From contig NZ_NRGS01000005.1 of NCBI RefSeq assembly GCF_002332425.1, positions 408,114-472,113 on the forward strand: a DNA stretch of 64,000 bases, read 5' to 3'. The DNA is from Brachybacterium alimentarium. Its GTDB lineage: Bacteria; Actinomycetota; Actinomycetes; Actinomycetales; Dermabacteraceae. Within the stretch, counting starts at the first letter, position 1, and every line of letters starts with the position of its first letter. The position numbers and the translations under genes are program-made. The notes under the pieces are model-generated. The model made no database searches. It worked only from the letters and a program-made list of their open reading frames with translations, and had not been told where the DNA came from. This document shows positions 45,097-54,348 of the stretch, in pieces.

Positions 45097-46644
45097 ATGA
45101 CCTCAGCCGCCGCCTCGAACGGCCCCTCGCACCAGCCCGCCCCCCGCACGATCCTGCACCCCGGCACGGTCATCACCCAGGCCGGCTGGCCGTCGGGCGG
45201 CCCGGTGCGCTCGGTGCACGTCGTGCGCATCGGCGGCGCAGGCATGTCCGCGGTCGCCCGCCTCGCGCTCGAGGCGGGCCTGGCCGTGAGCGGCTCGGAT
45301 TCCCAGGACGGCCAGTTCATCGCCCCGCTGCGCGCGGCCGGCGCCCGCATCGGCATCGGCTTCGACGCGACGCTGCTGGCCGATGATGTCGACGTGGTCG
45401 TCGTCTCCACGGCGGTGCGAGCAGACAATCCGGAGGTGATCGCCGCCCGCGAGCGCGGCGTCCCCGTCGTCCACCGCGCAGCGGCCCTGGCCGGCCTGCT
45501 CGCGGGGCGGGAGCTGGTGGCCGTGGCCGGCACCCACGGCAAGACCTCGACCACCGGCATGGCCGTCATGGCGCTGCGGGGTGCGGGACTCGATCCGGCG
45601 TGGGCGCTCGGAGCGGCCGTCCCGGATCTCGGCCGCAATGCGGGCTTCCGCGCTGACCCCACCCCCTCGGCCGGGCATGAGACGGAGGCGGCCGACCGCG
45701 CGGCGGCGGCGGTGATCGAGGCCGACGAGTCCGACGGCTCCTTCCTCGCCTTCGCCCCGACCTCCCTCGTGGTCACGAACCTCGAGCCCGATCACCTCGA
45801 TTTCCACGGGGACGAGCGGACCCTCACCGCCGGGTTCGATGCGCTGATCGGACAGATCGTCCCCGACGGCCATCTCGTGGTGTGCCGCGACGATCCCGGG
45901 GCCCGCGCCCTGGGGGAGCGCGCCGCGCAGCACGGCGTCCTCGTGACCACCTACGGTGCCGAGGCCGGCGCCGACTGGCGCGTGCTCGTCGAGGAGGGGT
46001 CCGCCGGCGGCACCCGGCTCGAGATCGGGACTCCGCACGGCCGGCTCTCCACGACGCTCTCGGTGGCGGGGCACCACAACGTGCTCAACGCGCTCGGCGC
46101 CCTGGCCGCAGCCTCCGCTGCCGTGCCTGACGCCGAGCTCTCCGCGCTCGCCGCGGGGCTGTCGGTGTTCACGGGCGCCTCTCGCCGCTTCGACGTCGCC
46201 GGCACCGTGAGCGGTGTGACGGTGGTCGACGACTACGCCCATCACCCGCGCGAAGTCTCTGCGACGATCGCCGCCGCCCGGGGCATCGTCGAGAGCCAGG
46301 GCCAGGGGGGACGCGTCCTCGTGGTCTTCCAGCCGCACCTGTTCTCCCGCACGCGCAGCTTCGCCTCCGAGTTCGCCTCGGCGCTCTCCGCCGCCGATCT
46401 CGCCTGGGTGCTGCCCGTGTACGCCGCCCGGGAGGATCCGGACCCGAGCGTGGACGCCCGGACCATCACCGGCCAGCTGCCGGGCGGCAGCGTCCAGCCC
46501 CTCGACGCGGACGATTCCGTGTCCGTCCGCGTGTCCGAGCAGGCCCGCGACGGGGATATGGTGCTCATGCTCGGTGCCGGGGACATCGTGGAGACCACTC
46601 CCGCCGTGCTCACCGCGCTCGGCACTGCAGCGGGGCAGGCCTGA
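45097..46644 (+). CDS. murC: UDP-N-acetylmuramate:L-alanine ligase
   Basis: A 515-residue Mur ligase that adds L-alanine to UDP-MurNAc, the first peptide step. Landmarks are VHVVRIGGAGMSAVARLAL, the P-loop GTHGKT with Lys149, VIEADESDGSFL, NLEPDHLDFHG, DDYAHHPREVSATI and FQPHLFSRTRSF. A 35-residue N-terminal extension precedes the Rossmann fold. The ATG at 45097 follows the internal leaderless promoter; the frame is open upstream into murG and is rejected. Its stop overlaps the ftsQ start by one base. Confidence 0.97.
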   Translation: MTSAAASNGPSHQPAPRTILHPGTVITQAGWPSGGPVRSVHVVRIGGAGMSAVARLALEAGLAVSGSDSQDGQFIAPLRAAGARIGIGFDATLLADDVDVVVVSTAVRADNPEVIAARERGVPVVHRAAALAGLLAGRELVAVAGTHGKTSTTGMAVMALRGAGLDPAWALGAAVPDLGRNAGFRADPTPSAGHETEAADRAAAAVIEADESDGSFLAFAPTSLVVTNLEPDHLDFHGDERTLTAGFDALIGQIVPDGHLVVCRDDPGARALGERAAQHGVLVTTYGAEAGADWRVLVEEGSAGGTRLEIGTPHGRLSTTLSVAGHHNVLNALGALAAASAAVPDAELSALAAGLSVFTGASRRFDVAGTVSGVTVVDDYAHHPREVSATIAAARGIVESQGQGGRVLVVFQPHLFSRTRSFASEFASALSAADLAWVLPVYAAREDPDPSVDARTITGQLPGGSVQPLDADDSVSVRVSEQARDGDMVLMLGAGDIVETTPAVLTALGTAAGQA

Positions 46645-47816
46645 TGGCACGCCGCCCGACCACGCCGAGGCCTCGCACCGCCTCCCGCCGGCTCGCCCCG
46701 GGGGACGCGCGCCCGCCGATGCCGCCGCGCACCGCTCCGGCCGACGGGTCGGCGCGGTCCGCACCGTCCGCACCGACCGCTCGGTCGGGCGCGCCTGCGA
46801 GGCGTCCTGCGTCCGCGCGCTCAGCAGCGTCGCCGGGTGCTGCGTCCGCAGATGCTGCGGCGTCCGCGGGCACTGCGGCGTCCGCCCCGTCCGCCGCCTC
46901 GCCCGCGAGCCCGGGGGCGACTCCCCGGAACCCCCGTCCCGCCTCGAGGATCGGCTCCACTGTCGTGTCGGCCCCCTCGTCCTCGCCGTCCGCCCCCGCA
47001 CGACCCGGGCGCGCTGTCGGACGGCCGTCCACGACGACCGCCCCCACGGGGGAGGACACCGCGCCGGGCGGCGGCCGCGTGGTCCACGCCGCAGGTCGTT
47101 TCCGCGAGCTCGTGGCGGGGCGACCCTGGCGGCGACGCCGACGCCTGATACTCGCGGTCGCGGCGGGCGTCGTGGCGGTCCTGGTGGCGCTCGCCGTCAC
47201 CGCGATCTTCCTGCCGGCGCTGCAGCTCCGGGAGATCTCGGTCTCCGGTCTCGGCTACGTCGACGAGGACGAGGTGCGCGGCGCCGTCTCCTCGGATGTC
47301 GGGGACAGCATGGTGCTGCTGCCCACCGCGGACATCGCCGAACGCGTCTCCGACGTCCCCGGGGTCCACGACGTCCAGGTGGAGCGCAACTGGCCCGATG
47401 GCGTCGAGGTGACGGTCACCGAATCGACTCCGGTCGGTCTGCTCACCACCACCGACGGCTCCACCGTCGTGATCGGTGCGGAGGGCGAGGAGCTCCCCGA
47501 GGCCGCGGCGGAGGGGGAGACCCTCGTGCCGCTGACCGTCGAGCCCGGCGCGATCGATCCGGAGGGAGCAGCGACGGCCATGCGCGAGGTCCTGGCGAAC
47601 ATCCCCGACTCGCTGCGCGGTTCCGTGAAGGAGGCGACGGCCTCGAGCGCGAGCGACGTGAACCTCGTGCTCACGCTCGAGGACGGCGGCACCAAGTCCG
47701 TGGTCTGGGGAGACTCGGCCGATGCCGAGCTCAAGGCGGAGGTGGTCGAGGCGCTGCTCGACCAGCCCGGCTCCGAGATCGACGTCTCCTCACCGGTGGC
47801 TCCCGTCACGCGGTGA
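46644..47816 (+). CDS. ftsQ: Cell division protein FtsQ
   Basis: A 390-residue single-pass membrane protein that links FtsL/FtsB to the divisome. The first 165 residues are a cytoplasmic Ala/Pro/Ser/Arg-rich low-complexity region, far longer than in E. coli FtsQ. The membrane segment lies near residues 168-192 (ILAVAAGVVAVLVALAVTAIFL). The POTRA domain (about 195-265, LREISVSGLGYVDEDEVRGAV ... VPGVHDVQVERNWPDGVEVTV) and the FtsQ beta domain follow. The ATG overlaps the murC stop. The gap to ftsZ carries a separate promoter. Confidence 0.93.
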   Translation: MARRPTTPRPRTASRRLAPGDARPPMPPRTAPADGSARSAPSAPTARSGAPARRPASARSAASPGAASADAAASAGTAASAPSAASPASPGATPRNPRPASRIGSTVVSAPSSSPSAPARPGRAVGRPSTTTAPTGEDTAPGGGRVVHAAGRFRELVAGRPWRRRRRLILAVAAGVVAVLVALAVTAIFLPALQLREISVSGLGYVDEDEVRGAVSSDVGDSMVLLPTADIAERVSDVPGVHDVQVERNWPDGVEVTVTESTPVGLLTTTDGSTVVIGAEGEELPEAAAEGETLVPLTVEPGAIDPEGAATAMREVLANIPDSLRGSVKEATASSASDVNLVLTLEDGGTKSVVWGDSADAELKAEVVEALLDQPGSEIDVSSPVAPVTR

Positions 47817-47902
47817 CACGCCGGTGAACCCACCGGTGACGTGGGCGGCAGCACGGATCATCCTCCTTTCCGCGCTCCGAGGCCGACACGCGCCCTCGGT
47901 GT

Positions 47903-47931
47903 TTGCGTAGGGATGCCCACGTCCCTAGCGT
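47903..47931 (+). promoter_or_regulatory. ftsZ promoter
   Basis: TTGCGT (47903-47908), a 17-base spacer and TAGCGT (47926-47931) form the best -35/-10 pair in the window. The start is near 47938, giving a leader of about 118 bases to the GTG of ftsZ. Confidence 0.6.
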
Positions 47932-48055
47932 CAAAGGAAAGAAGGGGAGCCCCGAAGTCTGAACCTCGAGACGAGGTTGAGGGTTTCGGCAGTCGGCGAC
48001 CAGGCGCGACGCAGGCCCCTTTCGCAGGAGAACGACAAGAGCAAGGACCCCAAAC

Positions 48056-49405
48056 GTGGCCGGAACCCAGATCTCCCTAGCAGTCATCAAGGTCGTCGGC
48101 GTCGGCGGCGGAGGTGTCAATGCTGTCAACCGCATGATCGAGTCCGGACTCAAGGGCGTCGAGTTCATCGCGATCAACACCGATGCCCAGGCGCTGCTGA
48201 TGTCCGACGCCGACGTCAAGCTCGACGTCGGCAAGGAGATCACCCGTGGTCTCGGCGCCGGCGCCGACCCCGAGGTCGGCAAGCGCGCCACCGAGGATCA
48301 CGCCGAGGAGATCGAGGAGGTCCTCCGCGGGGCCGACATGGTCTTCGTGACGGCCGGCGAGGGCGGCGGCACCGGCACCGGTGGCGCACCCGTCGTCGCC
48401 AAGATCGCTCGCAGCCTCGGCGCGCTGACCATCGGCGTGGTCACCCGTCCCTTCACCTTCGAGGGCCGGCGCCGCTCGACCCAGGCCGAGTCCGGCATCG
48501 CCTCGCTGCAGGCCGAGGTCGACACCCTCATCGTGATCCCGAACGATCGCCTGCTGTCCATCGCGGACAAGCAGGTCTCGATGCTCGACGCCTTCAAGAG
48601 CGCCGACCAGGTGCTCCTGTCCGGTGTGCAGGGCATCACGGATCTGATCACCACACCAGGCCTGATCAACCTCGACTTCGCGGACGTCAAGTCCGTGATG
48701 CAGGGCGCCGGCAGCGCCCTGATGGGCATCGGGTCGGCGCGCGGGGAGGACCGCGCCCTCCAGGCGGCGGAGCTCGCCGTCTCCAGCCCGCTGCTCGAGG
48801 CCTCGATCGACGGCGCCTACGGCGTGCTGCTGTCCATCCAGGGCGGCAGCGACCTCGGCCTGTACGAGGTCTCCGAGGCGGCCCGTCTGGTCCAGGAGGC
48901 CGCGCACCCCGACGCGAACATCATCTTCGGCTCCGTCATCGACGACGCCCTGGGCGACGAGGTCCGCGTGACCGTCATCGCCGCCGGCTTCGAGAACGGC
49001 GGCCCCGCGCCTCGCCAGGAGGTCGCGCCGCAGCAGCGACCTGCTCCGCGCCAGGAGCAGTCGACCCCCGCGCCGCGGCCGGCAGCGGTCGAGCCGCGTC
49101 CCGCCGCGACCGGTGCGCAGCGTCAGGCCTCCGCCGGCGGTGCCGGTGCGGGTGCCCCCGGCGCTCCCGGTGCCTGGGGCCTGCCGCAGCAGACCTTCTC
49201 GCCGTCCCGCCCGGGATCGGGCGAGCCCGAGACCGAGGTCCTGGACTCCGCGGACGTGGAGGACGAGCACACCGGGCCCCAGCAGTCGCAGGTCCCGCCG
49301 CAGCAGGCGCCCCGCGCCCCGGAGCCGGAGCCGGTGCGCCCCCCGCGCATCGAGGAGCCGCCGTCGGACGATGACGACCTCGATCTGCCGTCCTTCCTGA
49401 AGTGA
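48056..49405 (+). CDS. ftsZ: Cell division GTPase FtsZ
   Basis: A 449-residue tubulin-like GTPase that forms the division ring. The nucleotide-binding start is [17 protein letters not shown]. The tubulin signature GGGTGTG is at 103-109, and the T7 loop contains [21 protein letters not shown] variable Pro/Gln/Ala-rich linker (about 320-435) leads to the conserved C-terminal peptide [10 protein letters not shown] that binds SepF and others. The GTG start has AAGGA about nine bases upstream. The stop overlaps the GTG of pgeF. Confidence 0.97.
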   Translation: MAGTQISLAVIKVVGVGGGGVNAVNRMIESGLKGVEFIAINTDAQALLMSDADVKLDVGKEITRGLGAGADPEVGKRATEDHAEEIEEVLRGADMVFVTAGEGGGTGTGGAPVVAKIARSLGALTIGVVTRPFTFEGRRRSTQAESGIASLQAEVDTLIVIPNDRLLSIADKQVSMLDAFKSADQVLLSGVQGITDLITTPGLINLDFADVKSVMQGAGSALMGIGSARGEDRALQAAELAVSSPLLEASIDGAYGVLLSIQGGSDLGLYEVSEAARLVQEAAHPDANIIFGSVIDDALGDEVRVTVIAAGFENGGPAPRQEVAPQQRPAPRQEQSTPAPRPAAVEPRPAATGAQRQASAGGAGAGAPGAPGAWGLPQQTFSPSRPGSGEPETEVLDSADVEDEHTGPQQSQVPPQQAPRAPEPEPVRPPRIEEPPSDDDDLDLPSFLK

Positions 49406-50136
49406 CGTCTGCCTCCCTGGCGCGGGCCCCGCGGCTTCGCGGGGCCCGCGCCCTGTTCACGGGTCGCGCGGGAGGAGCGGGGACGGGCGACTTCGCCTCG
49501 CTGAACCTCGCGCGGCACGTGGGTGACGACGACGCGGTCGTCGAGCGCAACCGGGAGCTCGTCGGGGAGCGGATCGGCGCCCCGCTGGTGTTCGTGGACC
49601 AGGTGCACTCCGCGACGGTGCATGTCCTGCCCGCGCAGGGCCCGGTGCCCGTGGTCACCGCCGATGCGACCGTGACCCGGCGCACGGATACCGCCCTCGC
49701 GATCATGGTCGCGGACTGCCTGCCGGTGCTGCTGTCCGACCCGTCCGCAGGCGTGATCGCCGCGGCCCATGCGGGCCGGGCCGGGCTCCTCGGCGGGGTG
49801 CTCGAGAGGACCCTGGAGGCGATGGGCGACCTCGGCGCGACGCCGGAGGGCACCACCGCGGCGATCGGGCCCTCGATCTGCGGGCAGTGCTACGAGGTGC
49901 CGGGCTCGATGCGAGAGGACGCCGCCGCCGTGCTGCCCGCCACGAGATCGAGCACCCGGTGGGGGACACTCTCCCTGGACCTGCGCGCCGGTGCCGTCGA
50001 CCTGCTCGCACGGGCCGGCGTCCCTGCGGAGGCGATCGACGCCGAGCATCCCTGCACTCTCGAGGACGAGGCCTACTTCTCCTACCGTCGCCAGGCCCGC
50101 ACGGGCCGCTTCGCGGGAGTGATCCGGCGCCTCTGA
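49402..50136 (+). CDS. pgeF: Multicopper-oxidase-fold (YfiH/PgeF) purine or peptidoglycan-editing protein
   Basis: A 244-residue YfiH-family protein. Family members have been reported as polyphenol oxidases, as purine nucleoside phosphorylase/adenosine deaminase-like enzymes, and as PgeF, which removes mis-incorporated serine from peptidoglycan precursors. Metal-binding residues are visible in [11 protein letters not shown] (His), [11 protein letters not shown] (Cys) and [13 protein letters not shown] (His), and SICGQCYEV is the fourth family segment. The GTG overlaps the ftsZ stop. The location after ftsZ and before sepF is conserved in Gram-positive bacteria and favours the cell-wall editing role, but activity is not settled. 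Confidence 0.85.
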   Translation: MTSASLARAPRLRGARALFTGRAGGAGTGDFASLNLARHVGDDDAVVERNRELVGERIGAPLVFVDQVHSATVHVLPAQGPVPVVTADATVTRRTDTALAIMVADCLPVLLSDPSAGVIAAAHAGRAGLLGGVLERTLEAMGDLGATPEGTTAAIGPSICGQCYEVPGSMREDAAAVLPATRSSTRWGTLSLDLRAGAVDLLARAGVPAEAIDAEHPCTLEDEAYFSYRRQARTGRFAGVIRRL

Positions 50137-50196
50137 GCGGGCACGACACGGTGGCGACACGCCGACGACATCCCGTACCCGTGGAAATCCCTGCGG

Positions 50197-50202
50197 TACT
50201 TT
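50197..50202 (+). promoter_or_regulatory. Candidate -10 box of sepF
   Basis: TACTTT fits TANNNT and gives a start near 50209, about 73 bases before the sepF ATG. The -35 is not evident. Confidence 0.35.
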
Positions 50203-50281
50203 CGAACCCAAGGACTCTCGCGCACTCCCCGTGCTTCCCCGGAGTCCAGGTCAGCGTGAACAACAATCTGGGAGATCCGCG

Positions 50282-50770
50282 ATGGGTAACTGGCGCAACG
50301 CCATGGTCGCGCTCGGCCTCGCCAACGAGGTCGACGACGAATTCTACGAGGACGAGCGGTACCGTCAGGACGAGGTCGCCGCTCCGACTCGCCGCACGGA
50401 GCGAGGCCCTGAGCCCGCACCCGAACGGGAGGCACAGGTGACTCCGATCCGCCAGCGCTCGAACGTCGTGGCCATGGCCCCAGCAGTGGAGGAGTCGATG
50501 CACCGCATCACCACGATCCATCCGCGTTCCTACAACGACGCGAAGGCCATCGGCGAGTCGTTCCGCGACGGGATCCCCGTCATCGTGAACCTCTCCGACA
50601 TGCAGGACGGCGATGCCAAGCGCATGGTCGACTTCTGTGCCGGCCTCGTCTTCGGTCTGCGCGGCAGCATCGAGCGCGTCACGTCCAAGGTCTTCCTCCT
50701 CTCGCCGGAGTTCGTCCAGGTCGACGGAGACACCTCTGCCGACGAGGGCAGCTTCTACAACCAGAGCTGA
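50282..50770 (+). CDS. sepF: Cell division protein SepF
   Basis: A 162-residue FtsZ membrane anchor. The amphipathic N-terminal helix starts [17 protein letters not shown], followed by an acidic/charged linker and the DUF552 core (about 80-150, [73 protein letters not shown]). ATG 50282 was chosen because it provides the amphipathic helix and lies after GGGAG; the open frame to 50231 is upstream of this. It is essential for Z-ring attachment in Actinobacteria lacking FtsA, none of which is visible here. Confidence 0.95.
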   Translation: MGNWRNAMVALGLANEVDDEFYEDERYRQDEVAAPTRRTERGPEPAPEREAQVTPIRQRSNVVAMAPAVEESMHRITTIHPRSYNDAKAIGESFRDGIPVIVNLSDMQDGDAKRMVDFCAGLVFGLRGSIERVTSKVFLLSPEFVQVDGDTSADEGSFYNQS

Positions 50771-50776
50771 CCCTCC

Positions 50777-51067
50777 ATGCAGCTCGTCGCCGGAGTGCTG
50801 TACCTCGCACTTCTGCTGTACATGATCGTGCTCATCGGGCGTCTGGTCCTGGAGTGGATCCAGTCCTACGCGCGTGAGTACCGCCCCAGCGGGATCGTGC
50901 TGGTGCTGTTCGAGGTCGTCTACACGCTGACCGACCCGCCCGTGAAAGGGCTGCGGCGCCTGATCCCACCGCTGCGCCTGGGCGCGATCGTCCTCGATCT
51001 GAGCCTCATGATCCTGCTCGTCGCGGGCTGGATCCTGCTCTCCGTGCTGTCCTCCCTCGCGAGCTGA
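50777..51067 (+). CDS. YggT family membrane protein
   Basis: A 96-residue protein with two YggT membrane segments (about residues 5-28 and 68-92). The central DPPVKGLRRLIPPLRLGAIVLDLS motif is the family hallmark. The gene lies six bases after the sepF stop and before divIVA, the usual place in Gram-positive genomes. A role in envelope or osmotic functions is suggested for the family but unproven. It is likely cotranscribed with sepF. Confidence 0.9.
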   Translation: MQLVAGVLYLALLLYMIVLIGRLVLEWIQSYAREYRPSGIVLVLFEVVYTLTDPPVKGLRRLIPPLRLGAIVLDLSLMILLVAGWILLSVLSSLAS

Positions 51068-51129
51068 CCGCGCATCTGACTTCGCGATGGCCGGTGCGGC
51101 CGGCCGTCATGAGCGGTCCCAACATCCGC

Positions 51130-51135
51130 TAGGCT
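51130..51135 (+). promoter_or_regulatory. Candidate -10 box of divIVA
   Basis: TAGGCT predicts a start near 51142 and a leader of about 48 bases with AGAAGGTGA before the ATG of divIVA. Confidence 0.4.
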
Positions 51136-51189
51136 GTCGGCACCGCGCCCCACGCGCACCACGACCCCAGACTGACGAGAAGGTGACCC

Positions 51190-51894
51190 ATGGCTCTGAT
51201 GCCCGATGACCTGCTGTCCAAGCGGTTCACCCCGGTTCGGTTCTCCGAGGGCTATGACATGGACGAGGTGGACAACTACCTCGATAACGACATCCTGCCG
51301 CGCCTCCAAGAGCTGATCGACGAGAACAATCGACTGACCAAGGAGCTCGAGGAGGCGCACCATCGCATCGCCGAGCTCGACTCCGCCCCGGCCGCCGAGG
51401 CGCCCGTCGCCGCGGAGGGCTCCGCGACCGACGACCTCGTCGAGGAGACCCCGGCCACCGCCGCCGCCGTGCCCGCGGCACAGGACCCCGAGGCGACGAG
51501 CCCGCAGACCGCTGTCGAGGACGTTCCCGCCGAGGAGACCGCTGCGGAGACCGCAGCCCCCGTCCAGCAGGCCCCGGATCAGTCCGCGGCCGGCATCATC
51601 GCCCTGGCGAACCGTCTGCACGACGAGTACGTCAAGAACGGCGAGGACGAGCGCGATCGCCTCATCTCCGAGGCGAACGAGGAGCACACGCGCATCATCG
51701 GCGAGGCCGAGGAGAAGTCCCGGACCACGCTGGCCGATCTCGAGACCAAGAAGGCCGAGCTCGAGAAGACGCTCGAGGGCCTGCGGACCTTCGAGCGCGA
51801 TTACCGCAACCGGCTGCGCAACTACCTGGAGAACCAGCTCCGCGATCTCGACACCAGCGAGACGCAGGACAAGCAGGCGAACTTCGGTCTGTGA
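51190..51894 (+). CDS. divIVA: Polar growth/septum organiser DivIVA (Wag31)
   Basis: A 234-residue coiled-coil protein that gathers at cell poles and septa and directs peripheral wall growth in Actinobacteria. The lipid-binding N-terminus is MALMPDDLLSKRFTPVRFSEGYDMDEVDNYLD with the conserved membrane-interacting Phe/Arg region. A first coiled coil (about 35-65) is separated by a long Ala/Glu/Pro/Val-rich linker from a second coiled coil (about 135-220, ANRLHDEYVKNGEDERDRLISEANEEHTRIIGEAEEKSRTTLADLETKKAELEKTLEGL). The stop overlaps the GTG of lspA. Confidence 0.94.
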   Translation: MALMPDDLLSKRFTPVRFSEGYDMDEVDNYLDNDILPRLQELIDENNRLTKELEEAHHRIAELDSAPAAEAPVAAEGSATDDLVEETPATAAAVPAAQDPEATSPQTAVEDVPAEETAAETAAPVQQAPDQSAAGIIALANRLHDEYVKNGEDERDRLISEANEEHTRIIGEAEEKSRTTLADLETKKAELEKTLEGLRTFERDYRNRLRNYLENQLRDLDTSETQDKQANFGL

Positions 51895-52544
51895 GCCACG
51901 CTGACACCACGCCGACGAGCGCCGGGCCCTCGGGGTCCGGCGCTCGTCGCCGTCTGCCCCGAGGCGGTGTGCTCGGCGGCATGCTCCTGGTGGGAGGCGC
52001 CCTCGCGGTCGCCGACCAGCTCACGAAGAACTGGGCCGAGGCGAACCTCCACGAGCTCGTGCCGCAGCCGTTCCTCGGAGAGTTCCTGCAGCTGACCCTG
52101 CTGTACAACTCCGGGGCGGCCTGGGGGATGGGCTCGGGGATCACCCCGGTCGTCACCTGCCTGCAGGTGGCGATCGTCATCGGTGTGATCGTCTTCGCCG
52201 TGCGTGCCGTGCGCTCACCCTGGTACACGCTCGCCCTCGGACTGGTCCTCGGTGGCGCCCTGGGCAACATCCACGATCGCCTGCTGCGGCCGCCCGGCCC
52301 GTTCCACGGGGAGGTCGTGGACTTCCTCGAGCTGCCGCACTGGCCCGTGTTCAACGTGGCGGACATGGCCGTCGTGGGCGGGGCGCTCCTCATCGTGCTG
52401 CTCGGCGTGATCGGCCACGCCGCTGATCCGGCCGAGGTGGATGCAGAAGCAGAAGCAGAAGCAGAAGCGCGGGCGCAGGGCGAGAGCCCCACGGACTCCG
52501 TGGCGTCGCCCGACGACCCCGAGTCGCCGAAGGGGACCCGGTGA
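51891..52544 (+). CDS. lspA: Prolipoprotein signal peptidase LspA
   Basis: A 217-residue membrane aspartyl protease that removes signal peptides from prolipoproteins. Four membrane segments are visible. The catalytic Asp pair is D144 in VVDFLELP and D158 in FNVADMAVV; the loop between them is short. LYNSGAAWGMG and GALGNIHDRLL are further family motifs. The C-terminal tail (about 180-217) is cytoplasmic and starts with four Ala-Glu repeats encoded by a perfect GCAGAA repeat. The GTG overlaps the divIVA stop and the end overlaps the next gene. Confidence 0.93.
   Translation: MSHADTTPTSAGPSGSGARRRLPRGGVLGGMLLVGGALAVADQLTKNWAEANLHELVPQPFLGEFLQLTLLYNSGAAWGMGSGITPVVTCLQVAIVIGVIVFAVRAVRSPWYTLALGLVLGGALGNIHDRLLRPPGPFHGEVVDFLELPHWPVFNVADMAVVGGALLIVLLGVIGHAADPAEVDAEAEAEAEARAQGESPTDSVASPDDPESPKGTR
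52443..52466. repeat. Hexanucleotide repeat within lspA
   Basis: Four perfect copies of GCAGAA encode Ala-Glu repeats in the lspA tail. Slippage would change tail length without shifting the frame. Confidence 0.85.
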
Positions 52545-53467
52545 GCTCTTCCCGCACCCTGATGGTCCCCGACGGCCTGGCCGGTGAGCGGGTGGACGTC
52601 GGCATCTCCCGGATGCTCGGCCTCTCGCGCACCCGTGCCGCCGATCTCGTGAGCGCCGGTCATGTCCTCATCGAGGGCCAGGCCCCTGCCCGCTCCACGC
52701 GGCTCGAACCCGGCGCGATGATCTTCGTGGAGCTGCCCGACGAGAAGCCCACCGCCTCGGTGCGCCCCCAGATCGCCGAGGGGATGAGCCTCGTCCACCA
52801 GGACGACGACATCGTGGTGATCGACAAGCCCGTGGGCGTGGCCGCTCATCCCAGCACCGGATGGTCCGGCCCCACCGTGCTCGGTCACCTGGCCGCAGCC
52901 GGAGTGAGCATCCGCACCTCCGGCGATCCCGACCGGCAGGGGATCGTCAGCCGGCTCGATGTCGGCACCAGCGGACTGATGGTGGTGGCGCGCACGGAGC
53001 GTGCCTACACGACCCTCAAGGACGCTTTCCGAGCGCGGGAGGTCGGCAAGGTCTACCACGCCGTCTGCCAGGGCGCCCCGGACCAGCCCGAGGGCACCAT
53101 CGAAGCCCCCATCGGGCGGTCCCCGCACCACGACTACAAGTTCGCTGTGCGCCGGGACGGCAAGCATTCGGTGACCCACTACTCGACGCTGGAGGCGCTG
53201 CACGGCGCGACGCTCCTGCGGATCCAGCTCGAGACCGGACGCACCCACCAGATCCGCGTGCACATGTCGGCCCTCCACCACCCGCTGGTGGGCGATCCGC
53301 TCTACGGCGCCGATCCCACTCTCGCTGAGAAGGTGGGGCTGATCCGGCAGTGGCTGCACGCGATGGAGCTCACCTTCCTCCATCCCGCCACCGGGGATCC
53401 CGTCACCTACACGTCGCAGTACCCGCGTGATCTGCAGGACTCTCTCGACTCCCTGCGCACGGTCTGA
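52541..53467 (+). CDS. rluD: RluD-type 23S rRNA pseudouridine synthase
   Basis: A 308-residue RluA/RluD-family enzyme that isomerises uridines in 23S rRNA. An S4 RNA-binding domain occupies about residues 15-75 (RVDVGISRMLGLSRTRAADLVSAGHVLIEG). The catalytic Asp is D140 in SRLDVGTSGLMVVA. Other landmarks are IDKPVGVAAHPSTGW and LETGRTHQIRVHMSALHHPLVGDPLYG. The GTG overlaps the lspA stop. The lspA-rluD pair is common in bacteria. The exact rRNA sites (1911/1915/1917 in E. coli) are inferred from the family. Confidence 0.93.
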   Translation: MSSSRTLMVPDGLAGERVDVGISRMLGLSRTRAADLVSAGHVLIEGQAPARSTRLEPGAMIFVELPDEKPTASVRPQIAEGMSLVHQDDDIVVIDKPVGVAAHPSTGWSGPTVLGHLAAAGVSIRTSGDPDRQGIVSRLDVGTSGLMVVARTERAYTTLKDAFRAREVGKVYHAVCQGAPDQPEGTIEAPIGRSPHHDYKFAVRRDGKHSVTHYSTLEALHGATLLRIQLETGRTHQIRVHMSALHHPLVGDPLYGADPTLAEKVGLIRQWLHAMELTFLHPATGDPVTYTSQYPRDLQDSLDSLRTV

Positions 53468-53511
53468 TCCCGGCCCGCCGGAGGCGCGGGCGGGACTGCG
53501 TCGCGAACGAC

Positions 53512-53517
53512 TACGGT
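53512..53517 (+). promoter_or_regulatory. -10 box for the leaderless gene at 53524
   Basis: TACGGT lies six bases before the ATG with no Shine-Dalgarno. Confidence 0.5.
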
Positions 53518-53523
53518 CGTGTC

Positions 53524-54306
53524 ATGAGCGACGAGCAGATCCCCAGCGCGCAGATCCCCAGCCCGCAGGACCCCGGTGCGCAGAATCCCAGTGCGCTGAG
53601 CCCTGCTCGCGATGCCGCCCTGGACCGTCAGGATTTTCCCTACCTCCGTGTCGCCCGACGCCTGGGCATCGACCCGGCCGACGCCGAGCTGGTGCTGCGC
53701 GATGACGGCGCGGCCCGTGACGCCATCGCCCGCAGCGTGCAGGAGTATCTCGCAGCCGACGACGAGCTGCGCGCCGGTCGAGCCCCCACGACCGCGATGG
53801 GGAGGGACCCCGACTTCCCGACCGGCGTGGGCATGGCGCTGGTCGGCGCCGCAGTGCTGTGGGAGGCCCGCGATCTGGTGCCCCGGGTCGCCCTGCGGGT
53901 CGCCAAGGATCACTACGAGGACGGCGCCGACGAGCTGGCCGGCAGCTACATCGCCCTGGTGCAGGAGTCCGTGGACCCCGGCGAGGACTCCCGCGACGAT
54001 GCCGTGGCCTGGGCGGCGCAGTCGCTGCTGGTCGCGGTGCTCCAGCGGTCCGGGCCTCCCGCTCAGGCGGACGAGATCGCGCGCGACCTCGCCGCCCATG
54101 CGATCCCGATCGACCTGTGGCGTGATGACGACCCGTCCCTGCCGGACGACTCGATGGCCTGGCACGGAGGCGCCTTCGTGGGCGGGATCCCGCCCCGGCG
54201 CGACGAGCGCTCGCTGAGCTACGAGGACGTCCACGACTACCTGGACATGCTGCTGGCGGAGACCCGCCGCCAGCACGAGGCGGAGGCCGAGGGGGACGAC
54301 CGCTGA
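53524..54306 (+). CDS. Protein of unknown function with imperfect N-terminal repeat
   Basis: A 260-residue acidic cytoplasmic protein that I do not recognise. The first 27 residues are built from a degenerate 15-bp DNA repeat giving Ile-Pro-Ser-Ala-Gln-like units (IPSAQIPSPQDPGAQNPSA). The rest is mostly helical, with LDRQDFPYLRVARRLGIDPADAELVLRDDGAARDAIARSVQEYLAADDELRAG, then MALVGAAVLWEARDLVPRVALRVAKDHYEDGADELAGSYIALVQESVDPG and a C-terminal helix. There is no membrane segment, metal motif or known catalytic signature. It appears to have its own leaderless promoter and stands between rluD and a MetE-like gene. Codon use resembles its neighbours. Confidence 0.65.
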   Translation: MSDEQIPSAQIPSPQDPGAQNPSALSPARDAALDRQDFPYLRVARRLGIDPADAELVLRDDGAARDAIARSVQEYLAADDELRAGRAPTTAMGRDPDFPTGVGMALVGAAVLWEARDLVPRVALRVAKDHYEDGADELAGSYIALVQESVDPGEDSRDDAVAWAAQSLLVAVLQRSGPPAQADEIARDLAAHAIPIDLWRDDDPSLPDDSMAWHGGAFVGGIPPRRDERSLSYEDVHDYLDMLLAETRRQHEAEAEGDDR

Positions 54307-54336
54307 CCGGTCGGCCGGTGCGAGGCGGGCCTGTCG

Positions 54337-54342
54337 TACGCT
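54337..54342 (+). promoter_or_regulatory. -10 box for the leaderless gene at 54349
   Basis: TACGCT lies six bases before the ATG with no Shine-Dalgarno. Confidence 0.5.
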
Positions 54343-54348
54343 GAGCGC

